Source of the DNA: Vitis vinifera
Taxonomy: Eukaryota > Streptophyta > Magnoliopsida > Vitales > Vitaceae
Reading direction: 5' to 3'
Assembly: GCF_030704535.1 (NCBI RefSeq)
Contig: NC_081818.1
Coordinates: 3,237,001 to 3,301,000 of the forward strand
Length of the DNA: 64,000 nt
Part shown: positions 10,590 to 22,729 of the stretch, in pieces
Numbering within the stretch: the stretch's first letter is position 1
Layout: every line of letters begins with the position of its first letter
Translations under genes and position numbers: made by a program
The notes under the pieces: model-generated
Seen by the model: only the letters and a program-made list of their open reading frames with translations
Databases searched by the model: none
Told to the model about the DNA's origin: nothing

Positions 10590-11260
10590 CCTACTGTGGA
10601 CTGCTAGACAGATTGCAAAATTAGTCTAACATATATGGCAATAGAATAATATACCATAGGAATAACTAAGGTGCCTTAGGCATAAAAACCACTGACAATG
10701 ACATATCTACAATGTACCTAGTTAGACATTTACCATATCCATCAGTAAGGAAATGTTAAGCGCCACTAAGCCTCTATTAACTAGACCATCAGAATCCAAA
10801 CTTTTCACCAAAAATGAATATAAAGACTGAAGAATTAGTTTTCTGATGATGGACACAAAAATTGAAGTGCAAGCAGTTGGACCATGTTAATTAGCTTTCT
10901 AAAGCATGCCATCCAAACAACAAATGAAATTCAAAAAGTCACGTACCATTTTCCCAACTGTATATGCTGCAGCCCCTTCGTGTTTTGTGGATGATTGCTC
11001 TTGCTCTGGAGCCTGCCGAGACCAAGTTGATTGACCCATGTAAGGCGAGGCTCTTGGTATGCAAAACTCCAACTCTTGTAGGTTTCATCTCTCAAATCCT
11101 TCCTTGAACAATGTCAACCAAAAAGCCAAAGATGTAGCTCCCACAAGTGACCCAGTGTCATTGTTTTGCTGTATCCTCCTTCTGTGCTGTTTTGTGAGAT
11201 TCCAAGAGTGCAAAGTCAGTTCCAAGATAAACATTTCACATGCACCACCCTATAAAACAC
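10590..11260 (-). pseudogene. NF-YC pseudogene 1 (C-terminal part, internal deletion)
   Basis: On the minus strand, about 10965-11260 matches the 3' coding end of the intact NF-YC gene at 32891-33682. Matching parts are the region coding for [11 protein letters not shown] through FLVDIVP, and then, after a deletion of the glycine/proline-rich middle, the segment coding for [13 protein letters not shown]. Frame shifts and stops are present. The flank 10590-10950 resembles the 3' UTR intron of the intact gene (splice donor near 10946; blocks around CACTGACAATGACATA and ATGCCATCCAAACAAC shared with copy 2). Retention of the intron shows this is a DNA-level duplicate, not a processed pseudogene. 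Confidence 0.82.
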
Positions 11261-11575
11261 AGACTTGACGTTGCAATAACATCAAGGAACTCCAATTGCA
11301 AGATTGTTCTCTTTTTTTAATGGGGAGATAAATTTTCCTATGGATAATGTAGGAAAAATCCATTCACTGAGACATATTTTGCGTTATTATCTCCTAGAAG
11401 TCAACCTTAGTAACTGCCCACCCTCAGTTTTCTAATTCCTCATCCCCAAATCAGCCCTTTCCATGGGTTATCATCTAGTAGTTCAGTATAGATATAATTT
11501 GAAAATGCAAGTGGCAAGTCCAAGGAAATAAAATAAGAAAGAAAATATGTAGTTACATATTTAGAGGATTAACAA
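11261..11575. other. Intergenic, nothing recognised
   Basis: AT-rich sequence between the NF-YC remnant and the plastid insertion. I could not show homology to the plastid atpH-atpF spacer. Confidence 0.4.
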
Positions 11576-11816
11576 TTAAATAAAAGGATCTGCCCATAAA
11601 AGTGCTAATGCTATAACCAGTCCATAAATTGTTAAAGCTTCATCATATCTAGACTAAAGAATGAAGTACCTCAAATTTCTCTCTCCACATCAGGCTGTCA
11701 TGCGATAATTTCTACAGCCTGGTCTGCTGTAGTACTTGGACACCAAGTCCAATAGAAGCAAGCCCTACAGCCAATCCAGCAACAATAACAGAAGCAGCTG
11801 AAGTCAGTCGATTCAA
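11576..11816 (-). pseudogene. atpH: Nuclear copy of chloroplast atpH (ATP synthase subunit c), decayed
   Basis: Read on the minus strand from 11816, the translation follows plastid subunit c from its second residue: NRLTSAASV, then AGLAVGLASIG, corresponding to the first membrane helix. The start ATG has become TTG. Small indels then shift the frame, but the nucleotide match continues through AGGCTGTAGAAATTATCGC and ACAATTTATGGACTGGTTAT (second helix) to the final CCTTTTATTTAA stop at 11578-11576. The 241 bp nearly equal the 246 bp of the intact plastid gene. A functional gene is excluded by the lost start, in-frame stops and frameshifts. Subunit c forms the proton-carrying ring of the thylakoid ATP synthase; this copy is a NUPT. 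How far plastid sequence extends on either side is not certain. Confidence 0.9.
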
Positions 11817-12411
11817 TAAGTTCCTAACACCAAAATAAAAAAAGGTTAATGGTAAATCAACCAATGAATCATGATTTGGTTATTCCATTGCTAACATTCG
11901 GTTTTTTGAGGTAACTAAGAACTCTGAAGTGACGTAAGAATATTATTGAATCATCAAAACTGCTTCAGTAGTTTCTTTTATAGTTTCTATGTGATCAATT
12001 TGTACAATTTACCTCTCTTAAATGGTTGGGGATGAGGCATTGTCCAAGTCTTCTGTCTATTTTGGAGAAGGTAAAGCCAACCATTTTTTAATTAAAAGAG
12101 TGCATTGAATCTTACATGGCATTTTGAAAATACAAATTTATCATCTCAAATCAAGCCATTGCGAAATTGACAGATGTAAGGCAATGATGATCAAAACCTA
12201 GCCCAACGAAATACAAACATCAACTCCTTTCACTTATTCTATAGAGGAAGAATGGGTTCCAACTAAAATGGAAGGAAAAAGAAAAAGAAAGGAGCTATCT
12301 TACATAGACTAAAACAGCAATTAGCAGAAGCATTTATCTTCTTAATAATACGAGTAGGTAGTGTTTGATTTCAGTAACCAATCAAACAATGAAAATAAAT
12401 ATCTCATTGTT

Positions 12412-12470
12412 TTTTTATTTTTTTTATTTTTTATATATATATTTTTCTCTATGGAGAAGATATGGAAAAG
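12412..12470 (-). mobile_element. Very short 5'-truncated LINE-type insertion with 15-bp target duplication
   Basis: The direct repeats AAATATCTCATTGTT at 12397-12411 and 12471-12485 flank 59 bp that begin with a T-rich run (an A tail on the minus strand). This is the signature of target-primed reverse transcription. The rest of 11817-12396 and 12486-12619 shows no gene. Confidence 0.7.
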
Positions 12471-12619
12471 AAATATCTCATTGTTCTTTTTTATTGGAGA
12501 AAATATGCTGAATAAAATAGAGTAGACCTGTTGCAAGGACATCACCCTTGGTGTCATTTCCAGTTTTCTAAAACAGGCCAAACACATTTTGTGGGTAACG
12601 GTTTGTGATCACAGATACT

Positions 12620-12826
12620 TGATAAATTATTGAATGAATATTTTCACATATCTCAACGGTATTTATACAGGGTACACAAAACTATTTTAGGATAGCCAAC
12701 TATATAAAATAATTGACAACTATACAAAATAATGTATAACTGTATAAATCACAATTACACAATCAATTACAGTTGTACACACAGCTGTGCACGGCCACAA
12801 CTGCACATCAGCTTTATATGCTAATT
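12620..12826 (-). repeat. 3' LTR of the Copia element
   Basis: Direct repeat of 18608-18800. Both start TGATAAATT on the plus strand and share TATTTATACAG, TAAATCACAA and ACACAATCAATTACA. The moderate divergence between the two LTRs indicates an old insertion. Confidence 0.85.
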
Positions 12827-15072
12827 CTCCCACTCAAGTTGGTACATAGATATTGCACATGTCCAACTTGGATAATGATGCATAGAATAGATCACTAGTA
12901 ACAACATGAGTCATTATATCCACCAACTGATCTTCACTCTTGATGTAGGAAACCTTTATCATGCTAGAATCTAGGTTATCCTTGATGTAATTCCTGTTAA
13001 GTTCAATATGCTTAGTTCAATTGTGTTATACTGGATTATTTGCAATCTTAATAGCTGCCGTGTTATCACAAAAGAGCACCATAGGTTTCTTGGAACCAAA
13101 CCAAAGCTCACTTAAGAGAATTCTTAGCTAAATAAGTTCTGTAGTTGCATGATGAAGCGCATGGTATTCAACTTCTACACTAGACAAGGAGACCACATTT
13201 TGTTTCTTACTCTTCCAAGTCACCAAATTTCTTCCTACAAATGACATGTACCTTGAAGTAGACTTTTTATCCAATCTAGATCTGACAAAGTCAGTCTGTG
13301 TAATCCTTAATATCTAGATGTTCATGTTCGGAGAACATAATACCTTTGCCTGGAGAGGACTTCAAATAGACTAGAATACAATTTACTGCATTTATGTGTC
13401 AATCACTCAGACTGTGCATGAATTGATTTACAACACTAACCACATATGACAAGTCAGGTCCAGTGTGGGTCATAGATTAATTTCCACTAGTCTTTGATAT
13501 CTTTCTTTGTTCGTTGGAATTTGTTTAAGGCAGATGGATAAGCCATGATTTATCTCAATGAGAGTATCTATAGGTTCGCAAATGGAGTTACCATTTTCAA
13601 CCAAAAGATCTAATGTATACTTTCGTTATAAGAGAAAGAGTCCTTGCTTGGACCAAGATACCTCAATACCCAAGAAGTATTTTATAGTACCCAAAATTCT
13701 TCATTTCAAATTCCTTAGCCATATAGCTCCAAAGCTTCTCTATTTTTATAAAGTTACTACTTATAACAATCATGTCATCAACATGAACAATAAGCAAAGT
13801 AATGTCATCACCATCTCTCTTATACAACAGTGTGATTTGCCATTCCTTGTTTAAAACCATACTCCTTCATTGAGCAGCTCAACCTATCAAACCATTCTTT
13901 TGGTGACTCCTTCAATCCATACAAAGCCCTTTTTATTTAGTTTGCATACCTTGCCTCCTTCTGGTGTAAACCCCAGAGAGGGATCCATGTACACCTCTTC
14001 TAACAAATCACAATGGAAAAAGACATTCTTTACATCAAATCGTCTTAATGGCTAGTCCAAATTGACCATAAGAGAGTATGACTTTGACAACGTTCTTCTT
14101 GGCCACAGGGGCAAAGGTCTATTGATAGTCAATTTCTTAAGTTAGGTGTATTCTTTGGTAACCAATCTAGCTTTGTACCTGTCAATTGTCCTATCTAGTT
14201 TGTACTTTACGGAAAACACTCGCTTACATCCTACTGACTTTTTTTCCTGAGGAAGCTCGACCATCTCCCAAGTAGAGTTCTTTTGGAGAGCTTTCATTTT
14301 TTCTACCATAGCAAACTTCCATAGGATCTTCAAGGGCTTCCAAAAAATGACTAAGAATAGACACAAAGGATAATTGAAGAGCAAAAGCAAGGTGAGCCTT
14401 AGATAGGCAATGATAAGAGACAAAATTAGAAATGAGATAGATAACATTAGAGGATAATTTGAGAAACCCAGCCTATCCGGTTCTTTATAAGCACAAAAAG
14501 GATATTTCCTACCTTGTTCACCAACTTATGGATTCAAGGTACTAGTTTCAAAAGTTAAAGGTGAAAGAACATGTATCTTAGGATTAGTCTTGGAAGAGTC
14601 ATTCGATGGCATAGTAGTATCATCAAGAGGAGTATTGGAGCTTAGAGGGGGGCATGACAATAGCATCTTTGTTCTTCCTTGTATAACCTTGTTAAAATAA
14701 TTTGGCCGGTCTTTCATCCTTTCTTTCCTCATATTCAAACTTAGTTGCCATGGTATTGGGAGTATCTAAAGAGTTCCCACTTCCCAAATCAGTTGAATCC
14801 TCCCCCTGACCTGAAATCTATAACTTCTTCTCTTCTAACCATAACTTTTCTTCTTCATTGCTACCAATCTCCTCCTAAAGAGGAACTAGGGACACATTCC
14901 TAGAAAAATAAGACTCCATTTCATAGAATTGAACATTCATGGAGACATAGTATTTGCTTGTAGGAGGATGAAAACATTTATAGCCCTTTTAGGAATTAGA
15001 GTAGCCAAGAAAGATACAGTTAAGAGCACTAGGATCAAGCTTATCCCTTTGACAAGTATATATGAATATAAA

Positions 15073-16226
15073 GGGAGAATTCCCATTTAGGGTGGGCTAC
15101 CAGTGATAATAACCCAAAAGGGTCACTGTGTTTGCAAATTCCTATCATGTTCTTTGAAAAGTTGACCATTTTGGAATTCCAATTATATCATTGTTTGTCT
15201 TTTTCCTCTTATTCTCGTTTAACTTTACCTTTTAATTGTTTTTCTTTTATACTTCTTTACACATTATTATTATTACTATTAATATTATTATTTATGATAT
15301 TAATATTTTGAATTATTCATGTTATTTATTAATATCGTTCTTATTAATATTATATATTTTTATGATTATTATTTATATTTTTATTATTACTACTAAAAAA
15401 ACCCTAAAAGATAATTTCTATTTTTCTAATTCTTAAGGCAAGTAAGCTTTATTAAAAAATTATTCTTATTTTTTTTTTCCTTTTATGCTTTATATGCTAC
15501 ATTAAGACTAACTAAATTATTATGGTGAACACATAATTAATATTATTATTTATGATATTAGTTTTATATTATTAATTTTATTATTAATATTATTAATGCA
15601 ACTAATATTATATTTAAGTTATAGGTATGACAAAAATACATAGATTTTCTAATATTAAACATTTCAAAATTTATGAAATCAATATAATAACTTTATATTT
15701 TTAATTATAAGAATGAAACAATAATTTGTAAAATAATTATATTGTTTATTATTATCATTATTTTGGATAAGTTATTTTATAATATTTTTATTATAATATT
15801 TTTAAAATAATAATTAACGAAACAATAATTTATAATTAATTATTATATTATTTATATATATTAATATTATTCTTATTTGATAGGTTAATAATAATAATAA
15901 TTATTATTATTAGAAAATTAAAAAGACGTAAATTGTAGGTATGATACTTATGTATTGAACTTACAATATAAGTATACTAAAAGTACAATATATTATGACA
16001 TGCCTTAATTTCTCTTTCTAACAATTATAAAAACAAATTTTTTAATATAATATTTTTTTAAATAATTACATTGCAAATTAAACAATTCAAAATTTCTGAA
16101 ATCTATTTAATAAAGAGATAAAAAAATAAATTTTTATTATAATATTTTCTTATGAAATCTACTTAATAAAAAAATAATAAATTTATGTTTTTAATTATCA
16201 TAATGAAATAATAATTTTTAAGATTA

Positions 16227-16257
<31 letters not shown>

Positions 16258-16491
16258 TTGAATAAGTTATTTATAATATCTTTAAAATAATAATAATTAG
16301 AAAAGAAAAAGATAAAATGAAGAAAAGACAAAATATAGAAAAGACAAAGTAGGGATATGTTTGACTTTAAAGTGAAAGGTATAAGGGTGTATTTGAGTTT
16401 TTATATTTTGAGGCCTTTTGAAGAATTATCAAAGTTGATGACCCCTTTGGGTCATTATCACTCATAGCCCACCCTATATGGTAATTCTCCC
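15073..16491. mobile_element. Non-autonomous Mutator-like element (MULE) nested in the Copia element
   Basis: Terminal inverted repeats of about 54 bp: the left starts GGGAGAATTCCCATTTAGGG and the right ends with the complement of GGGAGAATTACCATATAGGG. Both continue through GTGATAAT and ACCCAAA. Flanking 9-mers GAATATAAA (15064-15072) and AAATATAAA (16492-16500) match at 8 of 9 positions, the duplication length expected for MULEs. The TIR start resembles known Mutator ends of the GAGATAATTGCC type. The interior is extremely AT-rich, has no transposase and contains an (ATT)n run at about 16226-16257. It separates the integrase and RT parts of the host element. Confidence 0.88.
16226..16257. 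repeat. (ATT)n microsatellite
   Basis: About ten uninterrupted ATT units inside the MULE. Confidence 0.9.
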
Positions 16492-18607
16492 AAATATAAA
16501 ATACATAACAAAACTTTTAAGATAAAAATTCAAAGTAGAAGGAATGGAGTGAAATTGTGATAATATTTGTAACGGGGTTTGATAATCAATGGCACAAGCA
16601 GGCATTCGGTTGATGAGAAAGATAGTAGTCAGGATGGCCTCAGCTTAGAAGTTTTGGAACACGCAAGGTAAAGTGTAAAGCTAGAGCCACCTCTAGAATG
16701 TGGTTGTTTTTACACTCTACTATGTTGTTCTGTTGTGGCGTATATGTACACGTTGTCTGGTGGAGGATTCCATTTTCTTTGAATAAATCAGCAAGAGACT
16801 GATTCACAAACTCACAAACAATTTTCAAAGTGAAAAAACTTAACCTGAGTATTAAATTGTGTGACAATCATTTTGGAAAATTGAGGAATAACATGTAAAA
16901 CATCATTCTTAGACTTAAGCAAATATACTCAACTCACCCTAGTAAAGTCATCAATAAAAGACACAAAGTATTTATGACCCAGAGTAGGAGTAGAAAAAGG
17001 ACCCCAAACATTAGTAAAAACATGGGTAAAATGAATCAGACTTTTATTGAGACTTATTTTGAAAGGCACATTATGATTTTTAGCATAAATGCATTGTTCA
17101 CACCTTAAACTAGAAACTTAAATGTTTCGAAACAATTAAGGAAATAAACATTCCAAATAAGAAAAAGATGAGTGACCTAATCTACAATGTCATAAAAGAA
17201 TCTTTTTTTTTTATCAGATGTCTCTCTTGCTACTTGAAAAACACAGTCAAATTTAGATTGTAACTCCCTTGCCCACTCTAAGTAGTTAAGACCTTCCCTC
17301 TCCTTACCAATGCCAATCGTCATCTTCATAAGATTGTCCAGAAACATATGAGAGACTTGGCTCAAGTAAGACAAAAGACATGGAGAGTATGGGGGGAAAG
17401 TGAGATATTCTCAGCTCCTGAAATCAGCATAGGAGTCCTATTAGCAACTTGAACAGACTTAACAAGTGAGGGCATAAGAGAGTTAAGTAAGGAAGAATGA
17501 CTAGTCATATGATCAATGGCCCCTGACTTAATAATCCAAATGTTAGAGGCAGTAGAAATAAAGGCCAAAGCAGAATTACCTTCTTGAGAAGATAATTGAG
17601 AAACGTAAGAAGTAGAAGCTGGAGGAGTAGCATTACTACAAGCAACCTAAGCTAATTTCTTGTTCTTCCTTTCAGCTTGTTTAAGCTTATACCACTCTGG
17701 ATAACCATGCTTCTTCTAGCAAACATCTACTGTATATTTGGTGTTATTGCAGTGAGTGCAGAAGCAAGAAGAAGAGTCGATAGGAGTAAAAGGTGTTGGT
17801 TGTGTGTTATTCTTATGGACAGCCATAATGGATGCCTCAGAGTGATCTTTTGTTCCCATAGTGACTTGTCTCTGTGCTTCACGATGATCTAGTGAATAGG
17901 TTTCCTTTAGATTTGCTAAAGGAGAGGTGGCTAAAAACACGACCTTCCAACCGTGATCAAGGTTTGTAAGAAATATATAAATCCGATCCTCGATAGTACA
18001 CTTCCTTTGTTTCCCAATATTAGCTACGCATGTCATATCATTGGGTCTTCGATAATGAAGCTCCATGAATATTGAGTTTGACTCATTGTAGTATTCTACA
18101 AGAGGGCAACCACCTTGGCGTGATTGAAAGGATTTTTTCATCTGTTCATATACTGGAGAGAAGAGTCAGAGACATCAAGATAGCTCCTCTTGACTGCATC
18201 CCACATCTCCTTAGCCGTTCTACATTGCACAAAGTGTGACATTAGCCGGTCGGTCATAGAATTGATGAGCTAAGACTTGACTAGAGTGTCTTTGACCTCC
18301 CATTCATCATAGTTTGGATCATTCTCTGCAGTTGCAACCTTCCTTCCTATGATATATCCCTTCTTCTTTATGTAGCAATATGCATTTCCAAAATTTGAGA
18401 CAAAACAGAATAATTGGCACCATCAACTTAATAGAAATTTCTGGAGAGGCAATCTTATGAATGGTCACCATGGATGACTTTTTACTATTAGAAATACTCA
18501 TATCTAATTTTGCAGACATGATATGGTAATGAAGAGGGTGAAAAAAAATGGAAGAAGTGTTGGCTAGGCAGTAGTGGAAATTCTTTGCTTTCTCTTTGAT
18601 ACGAACT

Positions 18608-18800
18608 TGATAAATTGCTAAATGAATATTTTCATAAATCTCAAGGGTATTTATACAGCGTACACAAGGCTATTTTAAGATAGTCAACTATACAAAATAA
18701 TGTTAGCTGTATAAATCACAACTACACAATCAATTACAATTGTACACAGCTGTACATCACACCTGTGCACACAGTTGTACATCAGCTGTACATGCTAACT
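18608..18800 (-). repeat. 5' LTR of the Copia element
   Basis: Direct repeat of the 12620-12826 LTR. It contains several GCTGTACA-like motifs in the U3 part (18730-18790). The start on the minus strand is TTAGCATG near 18798. Confidence 0.85.
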
Positions 18801-18804
18801 CAGA

Positions 18805-20255
18805 TAAATAAATAGGGAGAGGGCACAAACTCAAGACCTTTAGTTAATCAAAGCTTTGATGCCATGTTGAATTACTAATTTTCCTGAAAGTTTAAATTGT
18901 TAGGTTTTGGGCTCACAATATATATTATGCTCTCATGGGTTTGACAGACATGGTTCACCTATTATTAACAATTCAAACTTTTGGATAAATTGGTAGCTCA
19001 ACTAGGTAGTGGAGTTTTAGTTTTGGGGAAACTTATGCTTTTGGGTTAATTTATCTTAACACGTATGGTAACCACATTTTAATAAAATTGGAAAAAGTGA
19101 AAAATACCCAACAATCAACACAAACAAGAAGCCTTAGATGCATTGGCAATGAGCCAGCAAAGAATAAATAGAATCCAAAAATATTCTCACCTATGAGATT
19201 TGAGTGGCTGCAAATTAGAGCAGATGGGTTCTTGCACATTATAATTTCACACTGAAGTTGCACTTAAGAAACTGTATGAACCTGTACAGGATCTCAGAGT
19301 TGAAAAGCTCCTTCTTTAACACTTATTTAGGTAGATTAATTCCATTAACAATAACACTTATTTAGGTAGCTTCAAACGGAAGTATGAATGTTCAGTTTAT
19401 AGCTCTCTTTATAAACATCAAATTTTTAGTCAATAGGCAAATCAACTATGCAAAACACAATAGCAATATAACTAAGACCAACTTATAGTGAACATTAGTA
19501 GCCAACTAATCAGGTTGGTTTAAGAAAACTCTTGGGCACTAAGAGAGCATAATTTGATGTTATGTATCATCTCTTTATTTATTAAGAAAATGTCTGCAAG
19601 AATCAGGGAAGTTTTTTTTTTTTAAAAGTACATATATATGTATATATGGATGATTCAATCGAACAAACCAATTTAGAAGCCAGTGAAGTATGTGTCTATG
19701 TGGTTTTTCAAAGTTAAAACGCCAATAAATACTAAACTCATCTCTAGAAAAGCAATAACTACAACAGAGTTAATCTCATAATCTAGTGAAGAGAAGTTGT
19801 GCACTTTCAATTGAAACTTAAAAGTAGAAGGAAAAATAGAATTGGAAGAGAAAGCTAAGATATTTCTTACTTGCAATTTCGGCGGCAATCTTTCATCTCC
19901 AAGGATAGCTGCAAAACCATTAGTATGCCCATTTGGTAAAGTCTAGCTTTCCCATGGATGCAGAAAAACAATTTAGATTAATAATCATTCTGCAGAAGGT
20001 AATGAGAATCATGAAAGTATGATGTACCAAATTCCATACCTTCCCAATAATGCTGTGAGGTGAGAGTTGAATAGAACTTTTGATGAGGTAAAATATAAGA
20101 GTTTTCATGAATTCAAGAAAAAAAATTGAATAATAGATACAAAAATAAAATTTTGCTAACCCATGTTATTATTCTGGGTTACAAACTTAACGGTTAAAGC
20201 ATTTTTAAATCTTCTCATAGTGATGAATGATACAGATATATGTACCCTGTCAAGT
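18805..20255. other. Repeat-derived intergenic region, with one exon-like fragment
   Basis: 18810-18970 resembles the TRIM-like unit at 20260-20520 (tRNA-Met-site-like TTTGATGCCATGTTGA, then an LTR-like part around CACAATATATATTATGC). At 19862-19925, on the minus strand, a short frame NGFAAILGDERLPPKLQ ends at a good donor (GTAAGAAA). It looks like a stranded exon, but I cannot assign it. The rest shows no gene. Confidence 0.35.
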
Positions 20256-20525
20256 GGCCAATTCACCCAAAAGTTTAAGCTGTTAGGTAATGATATGCCA
20301 ACAATGTATATTAAGCTAATTTAACACCCTAACACCTCGCATCACAGACAGCCTTCATTTGGGCTTGCACATGACCTCAATAAATTGGGGGAAATAATAT
20401 CGAATGAGGTTTAAACTCATGATCTCTTGACAACCAAGGCTCTAATACCATGTTAAGGTACTAATTAAGTTGTTGGTACTGATGGGCCAGCAATGTATAT
20501 CAAACTGAATTAGCCAAAAGCCTTA
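20256..20525 (-). mobile_element. Small TRIM-like unit with tRNA-Met primer site
   Basis: On the minus strand TGGTATTAGAGC (plus coordinates 20439-20450) fits the initiator tRNA-Met primer site. Direct repeats lie on both sides: 20275-20330 and 20468-20512 share GCCARCAATGTATATYAARCT. The internal part is only about 130 bp. It is degenerate and the ends are not sharply defined. Confidence 0.5.
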
Positions 20526-21336
20526 ACATACCCTTTAAAAAACAATCACACGCAAAACCAACTCTGTCAAACTTCTTTTTTGTCCCCCTGTTTTGTTAAG
20601 GAATAATTAGTAGAGGGATTGGATGGGGATTAAGTAGTTCAAAGAATCATTCACAAAAGAATGATCAGCTGTCCACTATATTGATGTGCTTCCCTCAAAA
20701 TAAAACAACATTCTTTTGAGTGTTCATCCAGGAGAACAATAAGAGCATTTGACTATGACTCTAATTTACAACTTGAATTTAAGGACAGAACAATCTGAAG
20801 AAAAAAAAAAGGCTCGATTCTTGAAACTCAACAATCTCAAACAGAACTGTTACTTTTAAAAACTAAAAGCAGTAAATTTTACCCTTTCAGAAGGGGGACA
20901 GTTAATCTGTACAGCTAGAGAGATTGCAAAGTTGATCAACAGACATAACAGTAGAAAAAAGCATTGGACCATATCAGGTTGCACTTAACATTTGAAAAAG
21001 GATCAGGCATAAAAGATCATTTATGCAATCAAGGTCAAAATGATGACAATGACATATTGACCCATACATATTAGTAAGAAAATGTGAAGCATACTACTAA
21101 ACTTTGACGATCTGTGGCATCATCATCCATATATTTCAATAAAGAGAGTAAAGATACTAAATTTCAGAAAGTCAGCATAAAAAAATTATATTGCTGGTAA
21201 TCAGACCACAATAGGTATATAAAACGTGCCATCCAAATAACCACTTTAAATTTTCATCCTTCAATCACAATGTAATTATGGTTGAAAAAGAACTTACCCT
21301 TTTCCTCAATTTGTGTGCTGGCAGCCAGTAAGAATC

Positions 21337-21360
21337 TTTTTTTTTTTTTTTTGGCGATAA
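21337..21360 (-). mobile_element. Minimal LINE-type insertion: T16 plus 8 bp, 20-bp target duplication
   Basis: GCTGGCAGCCAGTAAGAATC (21317-21336) and GCTGGCAGCCACTAAGAATC (21361-21380) are direct repeats with 19 of 20 identical. They flank T16 followed by GGCGATAA. On the minus strand this is eight bases of an element 3' end plus a 16-A tail, an extreme 5' truncation. Confidence 0.8.
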
Positions 21361-22175
21361 GCTGGCAGCCACTAAGAATCTGATGGTGATTGCCATTGCT
21401 GCTTTTCCTGCAACAGCCACATCAATTGACCCATGTAGAGATGAGGTTAATGGGCATACAAAGCTGGGTCCATCGCAAGCATCCCCATGATCATTCCTGG
21501 AATTTCAACATGAGATGAATGCTGAGCAGCATAAGTAATAAGAGGGTGCATCAGCAGGGGCCCCAATAGGCATGGTTCCTTTCAGGATTGATGCAAGCAC
21601 TTCAATCCTGTCTTGGCAGAATGTCGATCAAATGTCAAAGATATTGTCCTCATGATTGCTGCTGCAATGACCTTTGTTTGCAGTGTCCTCCCTTGGTTTT
21701 CTTCTGCAAGATTTCAAGCACAAAATGTCCATTTCAAGATGAGCATTTTCACATTCCCCAGCACTTACAACTGCCTCAGCCATATTAGCCTTAAATCCTC
21801 ATCAATCTCTGATTGTGATGCATGTCAACATAAGCTTTGGTTCTTAAAATCAATATCCTTCTCTTTGCTGATTTCTCAAGAAAGAATGGAACAATAGTTG
21901 TTGCTGCTGGTAGTGATTTTTTTATTTTTTTATTTTTTCTTTTTTCTTTTTGACAGGAAAATCAGGAATAGATTAAGAGGTTTGCAACCCTTCAACAAAG
22001 GTGGTGCGCAAAGAACACTGAATGAGTGGACAAAAAGAAGATATAAGAAGAAGAAGAAAAAAAAAGGCCATCAATCCCAACATATCAATGAAATTTATAA
22101 ACAAAGACACTTCTACATAATTCAACTCCTTGTTCCATCATCCAGAATTAACAGAAGTAGTAGAATGCATAGCAA

Positions 22176-22588
22176 CAGCCATGGTCCAATGCTGGTTGGC
22201 TCTGTTTTTTACCCCATACATTTTTATTAACAACTATACTTGTCTTACAGTAGATAAAGGAAAGATGTACAAGTAAACAAAAGATAAAACAAGGAAAATG
22301 TTCACAAGTAAACAAAGCCCTCAGAAGCAGAAACCTTTGGTTTGCCAAACCCAGGGAACCATCCAACAAGACTCAAGAAGGCATAAAATCCCCAATGAAA
22401 TCAACTAGATAAAAGGATCCTCCATTGGCCAGCTTCCAATCCATAGACTTCCATGAGAGAAGGCAACCCAACACCCTTATGGGATCTATAATCCAAGACC
22501 CTTTCAACCATCGGCTACCAAGACAAAACTGCCCATAAATAATTCCCCTCCAGACAAATCTTTTCTTTACATACATGAGGGGCACTTA
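22176..22588 (-). mobile_element. 413-bp insertion in NF-YC pseudogene 2, probably LINE-derived
   Basis: Flanked by perfect 12-bp direct repeats AATGCATAGCAA (22164-22175 and 22589-22600). The minus-strand translation around RFVWRGIIYGQF and LLSWKSMDWKLANGG resembles the C-terminal region of plant LINE ORF2. The element has no clear poly(A) at its border, so the class is inferred. Confidence 0.5.
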
Positions 22589-22689
22589 AATGCATAGCAA
22601 AGCCCTGGCCTGGGCTGGCTTTATCTTGGGAGTATTGGTGGTGGTTGTTCTGTTCCCTACATAAGAACAGATCTTGATCCCACTTCAAC

Positions 22690-22729
22690 TTTTTTTTTCA
22701 TTATAGTTTTTGACAGGCAATCCCAGTTC
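22690..22729 (-). mobile_element. Short 5'-truncated LINE-type insertion, 13-bp target duplication
   Basis: ATCCCACTTCAAC (22677-22689) and ATCCCAGTTCAAC (22730-22742) flank T10, then CATTATAG, T5 and GACAGGCA. The matching position in the intact NF-YC intron (near 34010) lacks the insert. Confidence 0.7.

Larger units (their letters stand above)
12620..18800 (-). mobile_element. Degenerate Ty1/Copia retrotransposon (minus strand) with a nested MULE
   Basis: Without the MULE insertion the element is about 4.8 kb. In minus-strand order I see: the 5' LTR (18608-18800); a degenerate Met-type primer site (GTATCAAAGAG near 18590-18600); gag from MSAKLD at about 18519 to a damaged zinc knuckle CFCTHC near 17745; protease WIIKSGAIDHM near 17535 (catalytic D replaced by K); integrase with TYTPQQN near 16740; reverse transcriptase with RYKARLVTKEYT near 14150 and HVDDM near 13770; RNase H with TKHIELNRNYIK near 13000; a purine tract AGTGGGAG at 12827-12834; and the 3' LTR (12620-12826). 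Many stops and frameshifts show it is dead. No matching 5-bp target duplication was found. Confidence 0.9.

Noticed and set aside
21588-21897. Plus-strand ORFs as a new gene
   Set aside because: They are antisense to NF-YC pseudogene 2.
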